Below are positions 10,174 to 19,999 of a stretch of 64,000 nt of DNA, in pieces. Origin of the DNA: an uncultured Acidimicrobiales bacterium (GTDB lineage Bacteria; Actinomycetota; Acidimicrobiia; Acidimicrobiales; CATQHL01); NCBI GenBank assembly GCA_958295925.1, contig OY282384.1, positions 65,572-129,571 of the forward strand, written 5' to 3'. Numbering within the stretch: position 1 is the first letter of the stretch; the number at the start of each line of letters is the position of its first letter. The notes under the pieces were generated by a model. It was given only the letters and a program-made list of their open reading frames with translations. It made no database searches and had not been told where the DNA came from. The translations under genes and the position numbers were made by a program.

Positions 10174-11208
10174 ATGCCCGAAGAACAAGCGAACGGCAAT
10201 CAACTAACCGTCACCATCGACACCGACGGCTCCTGCCACGGCAACCCCGGCCCCGGCGGCTACGCGGCGCTGTTAAACATCCCCGGCCACCCGGAGGCAA
10301 TCATCTCCGGCGGCGACCCCCGGACCACCAACAACAAAATGGAACTCGCCGCCGCCCTCAAAGGCCTGGAATGTCTAATCGAACAAGCCCCCCAGCTGGG
10401 CCTGGACCTACAACAACTCCAAGTCCGGCTGAACTCCGACTCCAAGTACGTCGTCTCCGCCTTCAACGAAGGCTGGATCGCCAACTGGCAGAAATCCGGC
10501 TGGCGCAATTCCAGAAGACAGGAAGTCCCCAACCAGCACCTGTGGCATCCGCTGATCGCCGCCGTGGAAAGACTGAATATAGACTTCCACTGGGTGCGCG
10601 GCCACAGCGGCGACCCCCAGAACGAGAAGTGCGACGAAATCGCGAACAGAGAGGCCAGCATCGCCCGGGGCAGCCGGGAACCCCACCACCAGCGGCAACT
10701 GCCCCTGGGCTGGAGCATGCCCAGGCAGCCGGCCAGCCAACCGACCAGCCAACCGGCCAGCCAAGAAACCTCCAGCCGCCCGGTAGCCGCCCAAGCGGAA
10801 AGCCAGGACTCCGGCCCGGTGACCGTCGACTACATCGCCGACCTGCTGAACGACGTCCGGCGCAACGCCTACGCCAACATCGCCAAGCAGCGGGCCGAAC
10901 AGGCGGCGAAGCAAGCAGCAGCCGCCGAGGACTTCCCGGCCCAGGCCGCCATGGAGCCGCCGGCTGTCGTCACGACAACCGATACGGCACTGGCCGAGAC
11001 CGGCAGCGACCAAGCCCAGCTCCCCGCCACGGTCAGAACGGCCGACTTCCAGACCCGGAAGGTCACGCCGACCACCAGGCTGCTGGAGCAGATCAACAGC
11101 ATCGCCCAGGCCAGCAGCGACTTCGACGACTTCAAGCAGCGCCTGAGCCGGCTCACCCAGGAGCACCAGGAACAGGACGCGCCCCGCACCCTGAGAATCG
11201 GCCTCTAA
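10174..11208 (+). CDS. rnhA: Ribonuclease HI with long C-terminal extension (QPTS/QPAS repeats)
   Basis: TVTIDTDGSCHGNPGPGGYAALL, TNNKMELAAALKGLE, LNSDSKYV, HWVRGHSGDPQNEKCDEIA; AAGGAGG RBS. Confidence 0.9.
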   Translation: MPEEQANGNQLTVTIDTDGSCHGNPGPGGYAALLNIPGHPEAIISGGDPRTTNNKMELAAALKGLECLIEQAPQLGLDLQQLQVRLNSDSKYVVSAFNEGWIANWQKSGWRNSRRQEVPNQHLWHPLIAAVERLNIDFHWVRGHSGDPQNEKCDEIANREASIARGSREPHHQRQLPLGWSMPRQPASQPTSQPASQETSSRPVAAQAESQDSGPVTVDYIADLLNDVRRNAYANIAKQRAEQAAKQAAAAEDFPAQAAMEPPAVVTTTDTALAETGSDQAQLPATVRTADFQTRKVTPTTRLLEQINSIAQASSDFDDFKQRLSRLTQEHQEQDAPRTLRIGL

Positions 11209-11235
11209 GCTGAAGACGACGGCAACCAGCAGCAA

Positions 11236-11276
11236 GCGGGAGCAACCGGGAGCAACCGGGAGCAACCGGGAGCAAA
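11236..11276 (+). repeat. 10-bp tandem repeat (CGGGAGCAAC) x ~4
   Basis: GCGGGAGCAACCGGGAGCAACCGGGAGCAACCGGGAGCAAAAG. Confidence 0.9.
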
Positions 11277-11301
11277 AGAAGACCCCAGGGAGATACACAC
11301 G

Positions 11302-12183
11302 ATGACAACAGAAAGGGCGACCGCCCCCACCAAGCCCAGCGCCAATACTGAAACCGACCAATACGACCCCGACCCCCGGGCCGTCACCCTGGCCCACGTG
11401 CTGCGCCGCTCCGAGCAAGCCGAGCTGACCATCCTCTTCGGCTCCCGAGCCCGCGGCGACTACCGGGAAGGCAGGTCCGACATCGACATAATGCTATTGG
11501 TCCGCCGGGAACCCGACAGCGAGGAGAAGCGGAAACGCATCGCCGCCGCCGAAGCCGTGGCCGGCCAAATCTACGAACACCCCGTCCCGGTAGAATTAGT
11601 CTGGAGAACCCTGGAACAATTCCGAAAGAACCGCCAATTCTGGAACTCGGTGGAGACCGCCGCCCGGAACGAGGGGATAATCTTACCCCGCAACCATGCC
11701 GAATACAACCCCAACCACTACGAGGACGACGAAACCGAACACCGGTTCAACTGGATAACCCGCGACAACCGACTGTTCCACGCCGAAAGCCACCTGGACA
11801 TGTTCGAAACCGCCGTCAGCGGCAAGAAAGTGGACATTATGATCGGCCAACACGCCCACCAGGCCCTGGAGCGCGGCATGAAAGCCCTCCTGGAGACCTA
11901 CCGCGCCGAGGACAAGGAACTCACCTATCCCGAAACCCACGACCTCCGGCTGCTGGCCCGGCTGATCGCCCAGCGGGACGAGCTATTGACCGACTTCCGC
12001 GTGGGCATCCGGCCCAAGATCTACAACGAATACGTCGGCCACCTGGAGTACAAGGACGAACGCCGGGAGGCCGAGCTCACCAGCCAACCGGATTGGTACG
12101 AACGCACCAAAGAGGACGCGGAAATCATCATCGAACGCGCCGCCGAAAGAGGAGCCGAGATAAAGAAGAAACCGGAAGGTTAG
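11302..12183 (+). CDS. MNT-type nucleotidyltransferase with C-terminal HEPN-like domain
   Basis: ILFGSRARGDYREGRSDIDIMLL (GSx10DxD), C-terminal helical HEPN-like region. Confidence 0.75.
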   Translation: MTTERATAPTKPSANTETDQYDPDPRAVTLAHVLRRSEQAELTILFGSRARGDYREGRSDIDIMLLVRREPDSEEKRKRIAAAEAVAGQIYEHPVPVELVWRTLEQFRKNRQFWNSVETAARNEGIILPRNHAEYNPNHYEDDETEHRFNWITRDNRLFHAESHLDMFETAVSGKKVDIMIGQHAHQALERGMKALLETYRAEDKELTYPETHDLRLLARLIAQRDELLTDFRVGIRPKIYNEYVGHLEYKDERREAELTSQPDWYERTKEDAEIIIERAAERGAEIKKKPEG

Positions 12184-12264
12184 CCAGAAACACCTCCCAG
12201 AGACGCCAATACCCAGGACTACAATACGAGAATACCGGGACTCGGAACGAAGAGGGAATGAACC

Positions 12265-12960
12265 ATGCTCAAGTGGCTAAAGCGAGACCGGAACGACCAG
12301 GAACGACAGGACGCCATCGACCGCCAGGTCGCAGCGCGAGGCGGCCAGCCCAGCCCCTACCACAAGCAGCGTGCGTACCAGGACTGGCTGCTGGAGACCC
12401 TCCAGGAAGGCAAGCTGCCCAACGTAGCCTGGACCCGGTCCAATAGGTTCCCCTTCACTCTCCAACCCACCGAAGCGCCGCTGTATTGTTTCCAGAACGT
12501 CAACTACCTGGAACAAAAAGTCAAGCGCGAAATCAAAGGCCGCTCGGTAGGCGCATCCTTCCGCGTCGCCAAGGGCGTAACGCTGCGTACCGGCGGCTCC
12601 CGGGGCACGCCAGTAGAATCCGACGAGGTGGTAGACCGCGGCCACGGCATCCTGGCCGTTACCACCCGGCATCTGTACTTCAACGGACAGCGGTCGTTCC
12701 GCATACATTTCAATAAATTAGTCGCCGTCGAGTCAGATCAACAGGGAGTGGAAGTGGTACGCGACCGAGCGTCAGCGCTGTCCGAATGGTTCGTAGTTGG
12801 GAATTCTCAAGGGCCATTCTTGTGCGACTTGATTTCGCAAGCCATGGCCCACGCCGGCACTTCCATCAAGTCGATTGAACGGTGTGAGCTGGAAGGCGCT
12901 GAAAGGGACTCTCTGTACCTCCTAGGCGGGGACTGGACTGGCGACGAGTTCTTAGACTAA
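12265..12960 (+). CDS. hypothetical protein
   Basis: 231-aa ORF, GHGILAVTTRHLYFNGQRSFRIHFNKLVAVE. Confidence 0.65.
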   Translation: MLKWLKRDRNDQERQDAIDRQVAARGGQPSPYHKQRAYQDWLLETLQEGKLPNVAWTRSNRFPFTLQPTEAPLYCFQNVNYLEQKVKREIKGRSVGASFRVAKGVTLRTGGSRGTPVESDEVVDRGHGILAVTTRHLYFNGQRSFRIHFNKLVAVESDQQGVEVVRDRASALSEWFVVGNSQGPFLCDLISQAMAHAGTSIKSIERCELEGAERDSLYLLGGDWTGDEFLD

Positions 12961-13138
12961 GAATCACACAGCTCCCGCCAGCCAGCGCCACCCTAGCGCC
13001 CTCCCCCACCTCCCCGGCCTCCGACGTTTCAGTTGCGGTTCGATTCCTTCCTTGGGGAATCCAGAGCCGCCCGATTGCTACTGCCGATAGAATGGCAGTA
13101 GAATAGAGAGACCAGAAGAGCCGGAGAGAGAAGCCGCC

Positions 13139-13879
13139 ATGACCACGACCTTCCACGACCTACCCACCCTGGTGGAAGCCCTGGACCGAAACCCGGAATA
13201 CCGGGAGAAGCTCCGGGGCCAGCCAGCAGACAGCGCCCCCACTCCCAGCACGAACGCCGCCGACATCGCCGCACTGACCGCCACCGTCGACACCATCGCC
13301 GCGAAGGTGGACCAACTCAGCGACAAGATCGACGCCACCAACGCCCGAGTCGACGAAACCATCGCCCGCATGGACAAGGCCACCACCGAGATGGCCGAGA
13401 ACACCCAGGCGGTGAAGCGACTGACCAGCCAGATGGAACGCCGGGACCAGGACACCGCCACCCTCAAAGGCTGGCAGACCGAGGAGAAGGCCCGCCGGCG
13501 CCCCGGAGTAATCGTCCACCAGCTGGGACTCACCTTCCGGCGCACCCTGACCGACCGCGACCTGCGCCAGATGATGGCACCCCACCAGAAAGGCATACCC
13601 ACGAGCAAGCGCGAAAGCTTCGAGGAGGCCGACCTGGTCATCGAAGCCGAAGACCCCCAAGGCAATACCACCTACGTCGCCGTGGAAGCATCCTTCACCG
13701 GCAACCCCAGCGACGTCAATCGCGCGGTGGAACACGCCGAATACCTGACCCGGTTCACCGGATGCCCCGCCCTGGCCGTCGTCGCCAGCGTCAAGAACCA
13801 CCCCAGTATCCACAACGACATCGCCGAAGGAACGGTCAGCTGGCACCGGATCAAAGAGAAGGAGTTCCTGAACAACTAG
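13139..13879 (+). CDS. coiled-coil protein with PD-(D/E)XK-like C-terminal domain (paralog 1 of 3)
   Basis: ADLVIEAEDPQGNTTYVAVEASFTGNPSDVNRAVEHAEYLTRFTGCPALAVVAS. Confidence 0.65.
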   Translation: MTTTFHDLPTLVEALDRNPEYREKLRGQPADSAPTPSTNAADIAALTATVDTIAAKVDQLSDKIDATNARVDETIARMDKATTEMAENTQAVKRLTSQMERRDQDTATLKGWQTEEKARRRPGVIVHQLGLTFRRTLTDRDLRQMMAPHQKGIPTSKRESFEEADLVIEAEDPQGNTTYVAVEASFTGNPSDVNRAVEHAEYLTRFTGCPALAVVASVKNHPSIHNDIAEGTVSWHRIKEKEFLNN

Positions 13880-13911
13880 CCGAGGCACGGAGGAATAAAC
13901 GGAGAGAATAA

Positions 13912-14523
13912 ATGCTGCAAGCTGAGTCAACAAACCCATTACTGGCCGGAGAAGCCACCCCCTTCGGCGCCGCCTATCTGATCGCAAGCATCACCGGAGA
14001 CACCGCCAGGATGGAGGGGCTCCTAGGAGAACTGCGCCAGGGCCGCGGCGAGAAGGCCCAAGACCAAGCCGCCCCGCCGGCAACGATTGACGCCGGCACC
14101 GGCACCGGCTGCAAGCAAGAAGCCATCGCCGCCCTCCTGGGGCTGACCCTGGTGGGAAAGGTCAGCAAAGAAAGGCTCACCAAGATGCTGGAAGACAGCC
14201 CGGACGCCAACCCGGCCACCAGCGACATCCGGCCCCGGGAGCAAGCCCGATTCCGGCACGGCGGGCTGACCTTGGAATGCCGGGACCAGGCCGGCCAAAC
14301 CCAATACGCGGCAATAGAAGTCAACCTGACCGCTACCCGGCATTGGGTAGAGTACGCGATACTCAGGGCGGAGTACCTCACTAGGTTCACCGGCTGCCCG
14401 GCCCACCCGGTCATCGTCGCCGCCTACCAGCATCCTGCCGTAGACGACGACTTCCAGGCCGGGAGAGTACTCTGGTACCAAGTGGAAGAAGCGGACTTCC
14501 TGCCGCCGCCGCACCTCCGGTAG
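13912..14523 (+). CDS. PD-(D/E)XK-like protein (paralog 2 of 3)
   Basis: LTLECRDQAGQTQYAAIEVNLTATRHWVEYAILRAEYLTRFTGCPAHPVIVAA. Confidence 0.6.
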   Translation: MLQAESTNPLLAGEATPFGAAYLIASITGDTARMEGLLGELRQGRGEKAQDQAAPPATIDAGTGTGCKQEAIAALLGLTLVGKVSKERLTKMLEDSPDANPATSDIRPREQARFRHGGLTLECRDQAGQTQYAAIEVNLTATRHWVEYAILRAEYLTRFTGCPAHPVIVAAYQHPAVDDDFQAGRVLWYQVEEADFLPPPHLR

Positions 14524-14578
14524 TAAAGCCTGCTACCAACGAACTGCTACCCCACTAAAGGGCAGAGGAGAACCAAGC

Positions 14579-15328
14579 ATGACGACGACCTTGGACTACC
14601 TACCGGACCTGCTAACAGCCCTGGACGAAGACCCGCTCAACGCCCGCCGCATCAAGCTCAAACTAGAAGAGCTAGGCGCCGACCCAGGCCATGAACTGCC
14701 GACCGGCACCGACGAAGGCGCAACAGCCCGCCCTGACACGGACGCGCTCCACGACCCGAAGGCCGCTGACAGACTCCTGGCCGACGACCTGGCCCGGGCC
14801 CTGCTCGCCGCGCTGCGGGAGAACACCGCCGCCACCGACCGCCTGGCCGCCCAGCTGGAAAGACAAAGCAGGCACGCCAGCGCAGGCGCCCCGGACCCAA
14901 AGCAAGACCCAAGCACAGGAATGGAGCGGCCCACCACCGAGGACATCGCCAGCCAACTGGGCTTGCGCTTCGAACGCCGGATGAACCGACAGCAGCTGCG
15001 CCGGATAATCCAACCCCGCCAAGAGACCATCTCGAAGCAGGAACAGGCCAACTTCGAACACAGCATGGTCCTGCAGACCAAAGACAAAGACAACAAAACC
15101 ACCTACGTAGTCATTGAAGTCGCCCAGACCGCCGACCTGGCAATCATCCACCGGGCCTACCGCAAGGCTACCTACCTGATCAGGTTCACCGGTCACAGCG
15201 CACATCCGGTGGTAGTCAGCGTATGGAAAGACCCCGGCGCGGAAGACGCCCTCAAGCAAGGCGGCCTGGCCACTTGGATTCAGGCGAGGGAAGAAGACTT
15301 TCTCCCGCCGCCGCACATGAGAGACTGA
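14579..15328 (+). CDS. coiled-coil protein with PD-(D/E)XK-like C-terminal domain (paralog 3 of 3)
   Basis: N-term MTTTLDYLPDLLTALDEDP resembles 13139 MTTTFHDLPTLVEALDRNP; TTYVVIEVAQTADLAIIHRAYRKATYLIRFTGHSAHPVVVS. Confidence 0.6.
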   Translation: MTTTLDYLPDLLTALDEDPLNARRIKLKLEELGADPGHELPTGTDEGATARPDTDALHDPKAADRLLADDLARALLAALRENTAATDRLAAQLERQSRHASAGAPDPKQDPSTGMERPTTEDIASQLGLRFERRMNRQQLRRIIQPRQETISKQEQANFEHSMVLQTKDKDNKTTYVVIEVAQTADLAIIHRAYRKATYLIRFTGHSAHPVVVSVWKDPGAEDALKQGGLATWIQAREEDFLPPPHMRD

Positions 15329-15370
15329 CCGAACGCCCAGCCCACGACTGCCCCGCCTGGAGGCTAACCA

Positions 15371-16309
15371 ATGACCAGCGCCACGACGCCAGCCCAAGCA
15401 CCCGACCCCACGGTCGTCCGCGTCAAGCGGGCGCCGCCCTACCAACCGGACCGCCGCGCCGTACGCCTGCTGCGGACCATCCATTTCCGCCAGCAAGCCC
15501 GGCAACAGCCCGATGAAGCAAGCAACCACAAACCAATCTACAGCATCCTCTTCGGCTCCCGAGCCCGGGGGGACTACCAGCACCCCGAATCCGACATCGA
15601 CATATTACTCATAGCAACAGCCATCCCCGACGCCAGGTGGCAGGCCAACTCCGCAGAGGTGGCGCTCCACCACGCCGAGCAGATCTACGGACACCCCATC
15701 GAGGTTACCCTGATCTGGCAGGACCTGGAAACCTTCAAGAGCCGCCTGCGTTTCTCCAACAGCATCGAGAACGCCGCCCGAAAAGAAGGAGTCATCATGC
15801 CCAGCAACCCCGAAGATTACCCCCGCTTCTACGACCGGGAGGATGACGACCCCGAAGACGAAACCTACGACTGGAGCACCTGGGGCGAACGGCTGCGCCC
15901 CGCCGAGAAGTACGAGGCCGGCTTCAACGAATTGGTAGACAGCGCCAATGACATCATGCTGGGCTTCTCCAGCGCAAAGGCAATCGAACACGGCGTCAAG
16001 GCCATCATGGTCGCCAACGGCCAGGACCCCAAGGAGAACCATAAAATCAGAGCCCTGCTCAGCGAAGCCGGCAAGGCGGACGAAGTCATGAAGGACTTCC
16101 AGCTCAGCATCGACCCACCGGTCTATGCCGAATATCTGGGACGAGGCGACTACGAGCCGAGAACTCAAGCTCTACTGACCGAGTACGACAACTTCCACGA
16201 ACGAACCGCCAAGGACATCGCCTTCCTCCTGGACCACGCCCGGGAACTCAAGAAACGGCGGGACGAATACGAGGAGGAGCTGCGGAAGTGGGAAGCCGGA
16301 GAGTTCTAA
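15371..16309 (+). CDS. MNT-type nucleotidyltransferase with HEPN-like domain
   Basis: ILFGSRARGDYQHPESDIDILLI; closely resembles 11302..12183. Confidence 0.75.
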   Translation: MTSATTPAQAPDPTVVRVKRAPPYQPDRRAVRLLRTIHFRQQARQQPDEASNHKPIYSILFGSRARGDYQHPESDIDILLIATAIPDARWQANSAEVALHHAEQIYGHPIEVTLIWQDLETFKSRLRFSNSIENAARKEGVIMPSNPEDYPRFYDREDDDPEDETYDWSTWGERLRPAEKYEAGFNELVDSANDIMLGFSSAKAIEHGVKAIMVANGQDPKENHKIRALLSEAGKADEVMKDFQLSIDPPVYAEYLGRGDYEPRTQALLTEYDNFHERTAKDIAFLLDHARELKKRRDEYEEELRKWEAGEF

Positions 16310-16412
16310 CCACTCCGGCAAAGCGAGACCAAGCCAAGGCAAACCCTACCAAGGCCGTCAGAACGACCCAACTCACCAAATCCCCCATTCAACCGCGCCA
16401 CGAGGAGCCACC

Positions 16413-16934
16413 ATGAGCCAAACCGCACCCTACCGGCCGATGGACACCATCACCGATGCCACCACCGACCAGCCACCAACGCCCCGGCCGACCGACATCG
16501 TCTCCGTCCTGCCGCCGGCGCTGGACGTACTCTGCAGCCGAGTCCACACCGGCGGTTATCCTCACCTGGCCAAGCAGCTGGAAAAGCTGGGCCGCCCGGA
16601 GAACGTCGACACCGCCGCCGCCGAACTGCCCCTGCAGCCAGGAAGCGCCCTCGTCTGGTGGGAAGACTTCCACCAGAAGCTCAACCCCTGGCATGCCAAG
16701 GTCAATGCCGAAATAACCAGGGACGGCTGCCTGTCCGTTAATTACTATTGGGCCAGTACCGGCACCGCCATAACCCTGACCTTCAAGGATAAAGACCACG
16801 TCGTCTACTGGTCCGAAGACGGCCAGGGCCGCACCGCCTTCGGCCACGGCGACGGCGACGGCCTGCCCATGGCTGAAGTCATAGACAATATGCTGAAGCT
16901 GGGGATATTCGAGAAAAGGAAGAAACGGAAGTAA
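16413..16934 (+). CDS. hypothetical protein
   Basis: 173-aa ORF; GLPMAEVIDNMLKLGIFE; resembles 19041 and 19501 proteins in layout. Confidence 0.6.
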   Translation: MSQTAPYRPMDTITDATTDQPPTPRPTDIVSVLPPALDVLCSRVHTGGYPHLAKQLEKLGRPENVDTAAAELPLQPGSALVWWEDFHQKLNPWHAKVNAEITRDGCLSVNYYWASTGTAITLTFKDKDHVVYWSEDGQGRTAFGHGDGDGLPMAEVIDNMLKLGIFEKRKKRK

Positions 16935-16939
16935 CCACG

Positions 16940-17560
16940 ACCCACTGGAGAAAGGGGATGCCCCGATACTTCATACAGCCGGAATTACCAGCCATCCCCT
17001 ACTCAGGAAATAGGTGATCCGCCGATACTCTGCATTACAATCCAACCCCACCGAAGGAGAATCCCCGTATACCTGACACCAGTTGCAGGAGACCAATCCC
17101 CCACCAGAAGGGGAATCACCCGCAGATCCCGCCAGTAGTTTCAAGCCAAGTCCCTTCAGAGGGAATCACCCATAGATAGCATCAGCAATTTCACCCCAGA
17201 ATCCCTACCAAGGGAGTACGCCAGGAACAAGTTGAGGGAGAAAATCACTACCACCGGACAACCCTCCCACCGGACAACCCTCCCACCGAGGGATAAACCA
17301 ATTTACGTCACGAAGGAACGCCTATCCCAACAGGAACTCCCCCGATCCTGTTTGCTCGCAAAAAGCGGAAAACCCCGGCCAGCGTTACGGGACTCCACCG
17401 GCCCTGATTGTCTGCAGGAAACAAGCCACTCCCACCAAGGGTACGGGAATCAACCGGCCCGTTGTGAGATGAGCGGAAGAAGACAACCAATCCTACCTAA
17501 AGGAATCATCCTGAACTGCCGCGCGAGATGAAAGAATCCCGCTACCCAAACGGGAAGACA
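16940..17560 (+). repeat. covarying-hairpin repeat array A1
   Basis: units such as AATCCCCCACCAGAAGGGGAATCACCC, AGTCCCTTCAGAGGGAATCACCC, AATCCCTACCAAGGGAGTACGCC. Confidence 0.8.
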
Positions 17561-18636
17561 CCGAACACCGCCGCCCCGCAGCCGCCAAGGGCGAGCAGCA
17601 AAGCCTTGCAGCCAGGCCGAACTTCGGCCTCAAAGTTGATGAGCAAGTTGGCCGTGATTATGGCAGCAGCGCCGATGAGCAAGTAGTCCAACCGCGCCAG
17701 CCGCACCTGCGAAAACAAGGCCAGCCAGCCCAGACTGAAGATGGGAATAGCATAAGTCAAAGCATTAACGCCCAAGTTCGTAGTAACCAAGTTGGCCTTC
17801 CGCCAAGACAGGCTGCCCAGGCCGACCACCAAGCCGCCCAAGACCGCTGGTCCCAGAACTAATAAATCAAAGGACTCCTGACTAGCCCGCCCAATGACCG
17901 CGCTGACCCCCACCGAAACTGAGCTACTCAGGAGAAAGGCCAGGACGATGCAGCCCATTTCAAGAGATGGACCAGTCGACTGCCCAGTCCCCGGCGCCGC
18001 CGCCAGGAGCGTCTTATCCCGACTCAGCTCAGTCCCCCACCGGAACCCGAAGACCGTCATCACGTTGCACGCTACACCCAGCAGCAACAGCAGCAGGCCG
18101 GTCAGAAAGATGCCGGCGCCGCCGTACTGGAGATTGACCACACTCCCGGTTTCACTCGCCGACACCAGCGTGAAGCCAGCAAAGGCCAGAAGAACCAGCA
18201 GAATGAATGACGGGGTGATTACGCCGAACCGGCCATCTACCCGGTACAATCGGGACAGCAGCAAGACCATGAATATCGGCGAGACATCGTATAATATGAC
18301 CGCTACGGACACATCAACGAACTGAACCGCCCAGGCGAAGAACGCCCGCTCAAAGGTGCTGATCAGCGCGAACAGAATCAGCCAACTGGAGAGATGCGGC
18401 AGAATCGCCTGCCAGACGGCTCTACACAGGAACACTTGACGAAAGAAAGCGACCAGGAACAAGCTACATACTATGACGTAGCCCAGCCGCATCCCAGCGT
18501 TGAACAGGAAAGGCGTCTCGGCCCCGCCGCTCAACTGGATCAGCAGAGGTATCGAAGACCAGGAAACGACGGTCACCAGCATATACGCCAGCACCGCCTG
18601 GTTTCCCGTGCCGCGGAAAGTCAAGAAAGCCAGCAT
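17542..18636 (-). CDS. EamA/DMT-like multi-pass membrane transporter
   Basis: ~10 hydrophobic helices; C-term NLVTTNLGVNALTYAIPIFSLGWLALFSQVRLARLDYLLIGAAAIITANLLINFEA; paralog of 47941..49113; start taken at MLAFLTF. Confidence 0.75.
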   Translation of the reverse strand: MLAFLTFRGTGNQAVLAYMLVTVVSWSSIPLLIQLSGGAETPFLFNAGMRLGYVIVCSLFLVAFFRQVFLCRAVWQAILPHLSSWLILFALISTFERAFFAWAVQFVDVSVAVILYDVSPIFMVLLLSRLYRVDGRFGVITPSFILLVLLAFAGFTLVSASETGSVVNLQYGGAGIFLTGLLLLLLGVACNVMTVFGFRWGTELSRDKTLLAAAPGTGQSTGPSLEMGCIVLAFLLSSSVSVGVSAVIGRASQESFDLLVLGPAVLGGLVVGLGSLSWRKANLVTTNLGVNALTYAIPIFSLGWLALFSQVRLARLDYLLIGAAAIITANLLINFEAEVRPGCKALLLALGGCGAAVFGVFPFG

Positions 18637-18741
18637 AGTAAGGCCTCCCCAGTCAGCAGTATTGGACAACGACCAATCCCAAATCAGAGAATCAACCTGG
18701 GTGCACCCTAAAGCCGACCCAATCCCACCAATGGGATTGCC

Positions 18742-18963
18742 ATGCTGACCGCCGCCCTGGACGTCGCCGGCATCGTCATCGTCGCCGCGCTGCTGCCCTG
18801 GCTGCAGCGGAACATCAACCAATACTGGCTGAGCCTCCCCAACGTGAGCATCACCTCAGCCAGGATCGGCAAGGGAGAAATCATCCTGGCCATCATCGGC
18901 ATCGGCCTCTGGATACTCACCATCGGCAACCTATTCAGCGACTCCTGGCGCTCCCTGACCTGA
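18742..18963 (+). CDS. small membrane protein
   Basis: 73-aa ORF with two hydrophobic segments; preceded by hairpin unit AATCCCACCAATGGGATTGCC. Confidence 0.55.
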   Translation: MLTAALDVAGIVIVAALLPWLQRNINQYWLSLPNVSITSARIGKGEIILAIIGIGLWILTIGNLFSDSWRSLT

Positions 18964-19040
18964 GGCCAAGCCCTACCATGACCACCCATGACTACCCATG
19001 ACTACCCCAACGCCCACCGAGCGAAGAAGGAGAGGACCCC

Positions 19041-19448
19041 ATGAACCGAACACCGACCAACCCGGAACAAGCCACCAACCCCGCCTTCCCCGCCACCCTG
19101 GGCGGCGGCATCAGCAACGACTGCATGGAGGCCCTGATGAGCCCCCTGCCCCTGGACTGCCCCGCGCTCCAAGACTTCCGAGCCTTCCGCGAACACTGCG
19201 AACCCACCCAGGAAGTCAGCGACTTCGAGATCGAAGCCCTGCCCCAGGAGTGGCTGCAGGCCAGGTACCAATTCCCCGGTAGGCCCCGCGTGGCCATCAC
19301 CTTCCAAGGCAACGACCGCGTCAGCTTCGTCGGCCAGGACCTGAACGACCATTGGCTGACGTCCCGGAAAGGCGCCCAGCTCCACACCACCCTGGCCGAA
19401 GCCGAAGCGGCGCTGGCCGAGCACGGCCTGTTCCGACCCAAGAACTAA
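19041..19448 (+). CDS. hypothetical protein
   Basis: 135-aa ORF; GAAGGAGAGGACCCC RBS; VAITFQGNDRVSFVGQD. Confidence 0.6.
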   Translation: MNRTPTNPEQATNPAFPATLGGGISNDCMEALMSPLPLDCPALQDFRAFREHCEPTQEVSDFEIEALPQEWLQARYQFPGRPRVAITFQGNDRVSFVGQDLNDHWLTSRKGAQLHTTLAEAEAALAEHGLFRPKN

Positions 19449-19500
19449 CAAGCCCCCAGGGCCAGCCCCCGCCAGCCCAGCAGTAGGAGAGAACCCCATT

Positions 19501-19971
19501 ATGAATCAGACTCAGCCCGAAACGACCCAGGAGGACCGCCCCATCCCGGAGCCCATGCAGGACATCGTAGTGAAAATCTTTCAAGACGGCGGCGCCTTCC
19601 TGGCCGAAAGATTGCTCTACTACGCCTCCAACGAAGACCTATCCGAAGGCGACATCCCCCTGACCGTACCCTCGGCCCAGGCCTTCCATCACTTCTATAC
19701 CCAGACCTATGCTTTGGGCGAAACTTCAATCACCTGCAGCCAGGACGGGTGCCTGGTCCTGGAATACCACTTCCCACAACGCGGCGAACCCGACCGCCGC
19801 AGCGCGACGATCTGGTTCACTGATGATGACAACGTCGTCTTCGCCGCGACGGATAAGGATGGATTCTGGCTAGATCAGAACCGAAGGGAAGACCGCTCGG
19901 TCTCAGTCGACCAGGCCATAGCAATACTGGTAGAAGGCAACCTGATCCAACGGAGAGAAGACCCAGCCTGA
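19501..19971 (+). CDS. hypothetical protein (resembles 19041 and 16413 proteins)
   Basis: 156-aa ORF; SATIWFTDDDNVVFAATDKDGF; AGGAGAG RBS. Confidence 0.6.
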   Translation: MNQTQPETTQEDRPIPEPMQDIVVKIFQDGGAFLAERLLYYASNEDLSEGDIPLTVPSAQAFHHFYTQTYALGETSITCSQDGCLVLEYHFPQRGEPDRRSATIWFTDDDNVVFAATDKDGFWLDQNRREDRSVSVDQAIAILVEGNLIQRREDPA

Positions 19972-19999
19972 CCCCAACCTGAACCGGGAGGCAGACACG

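Noticed and set aside
9615-11213. 532-aa plus-strand ORF overlapping RNase HI
   Set aside because: Out-of-frame Arg/Pro-rich shadow of the RNase HI gene and of upstream noncoding DNA.
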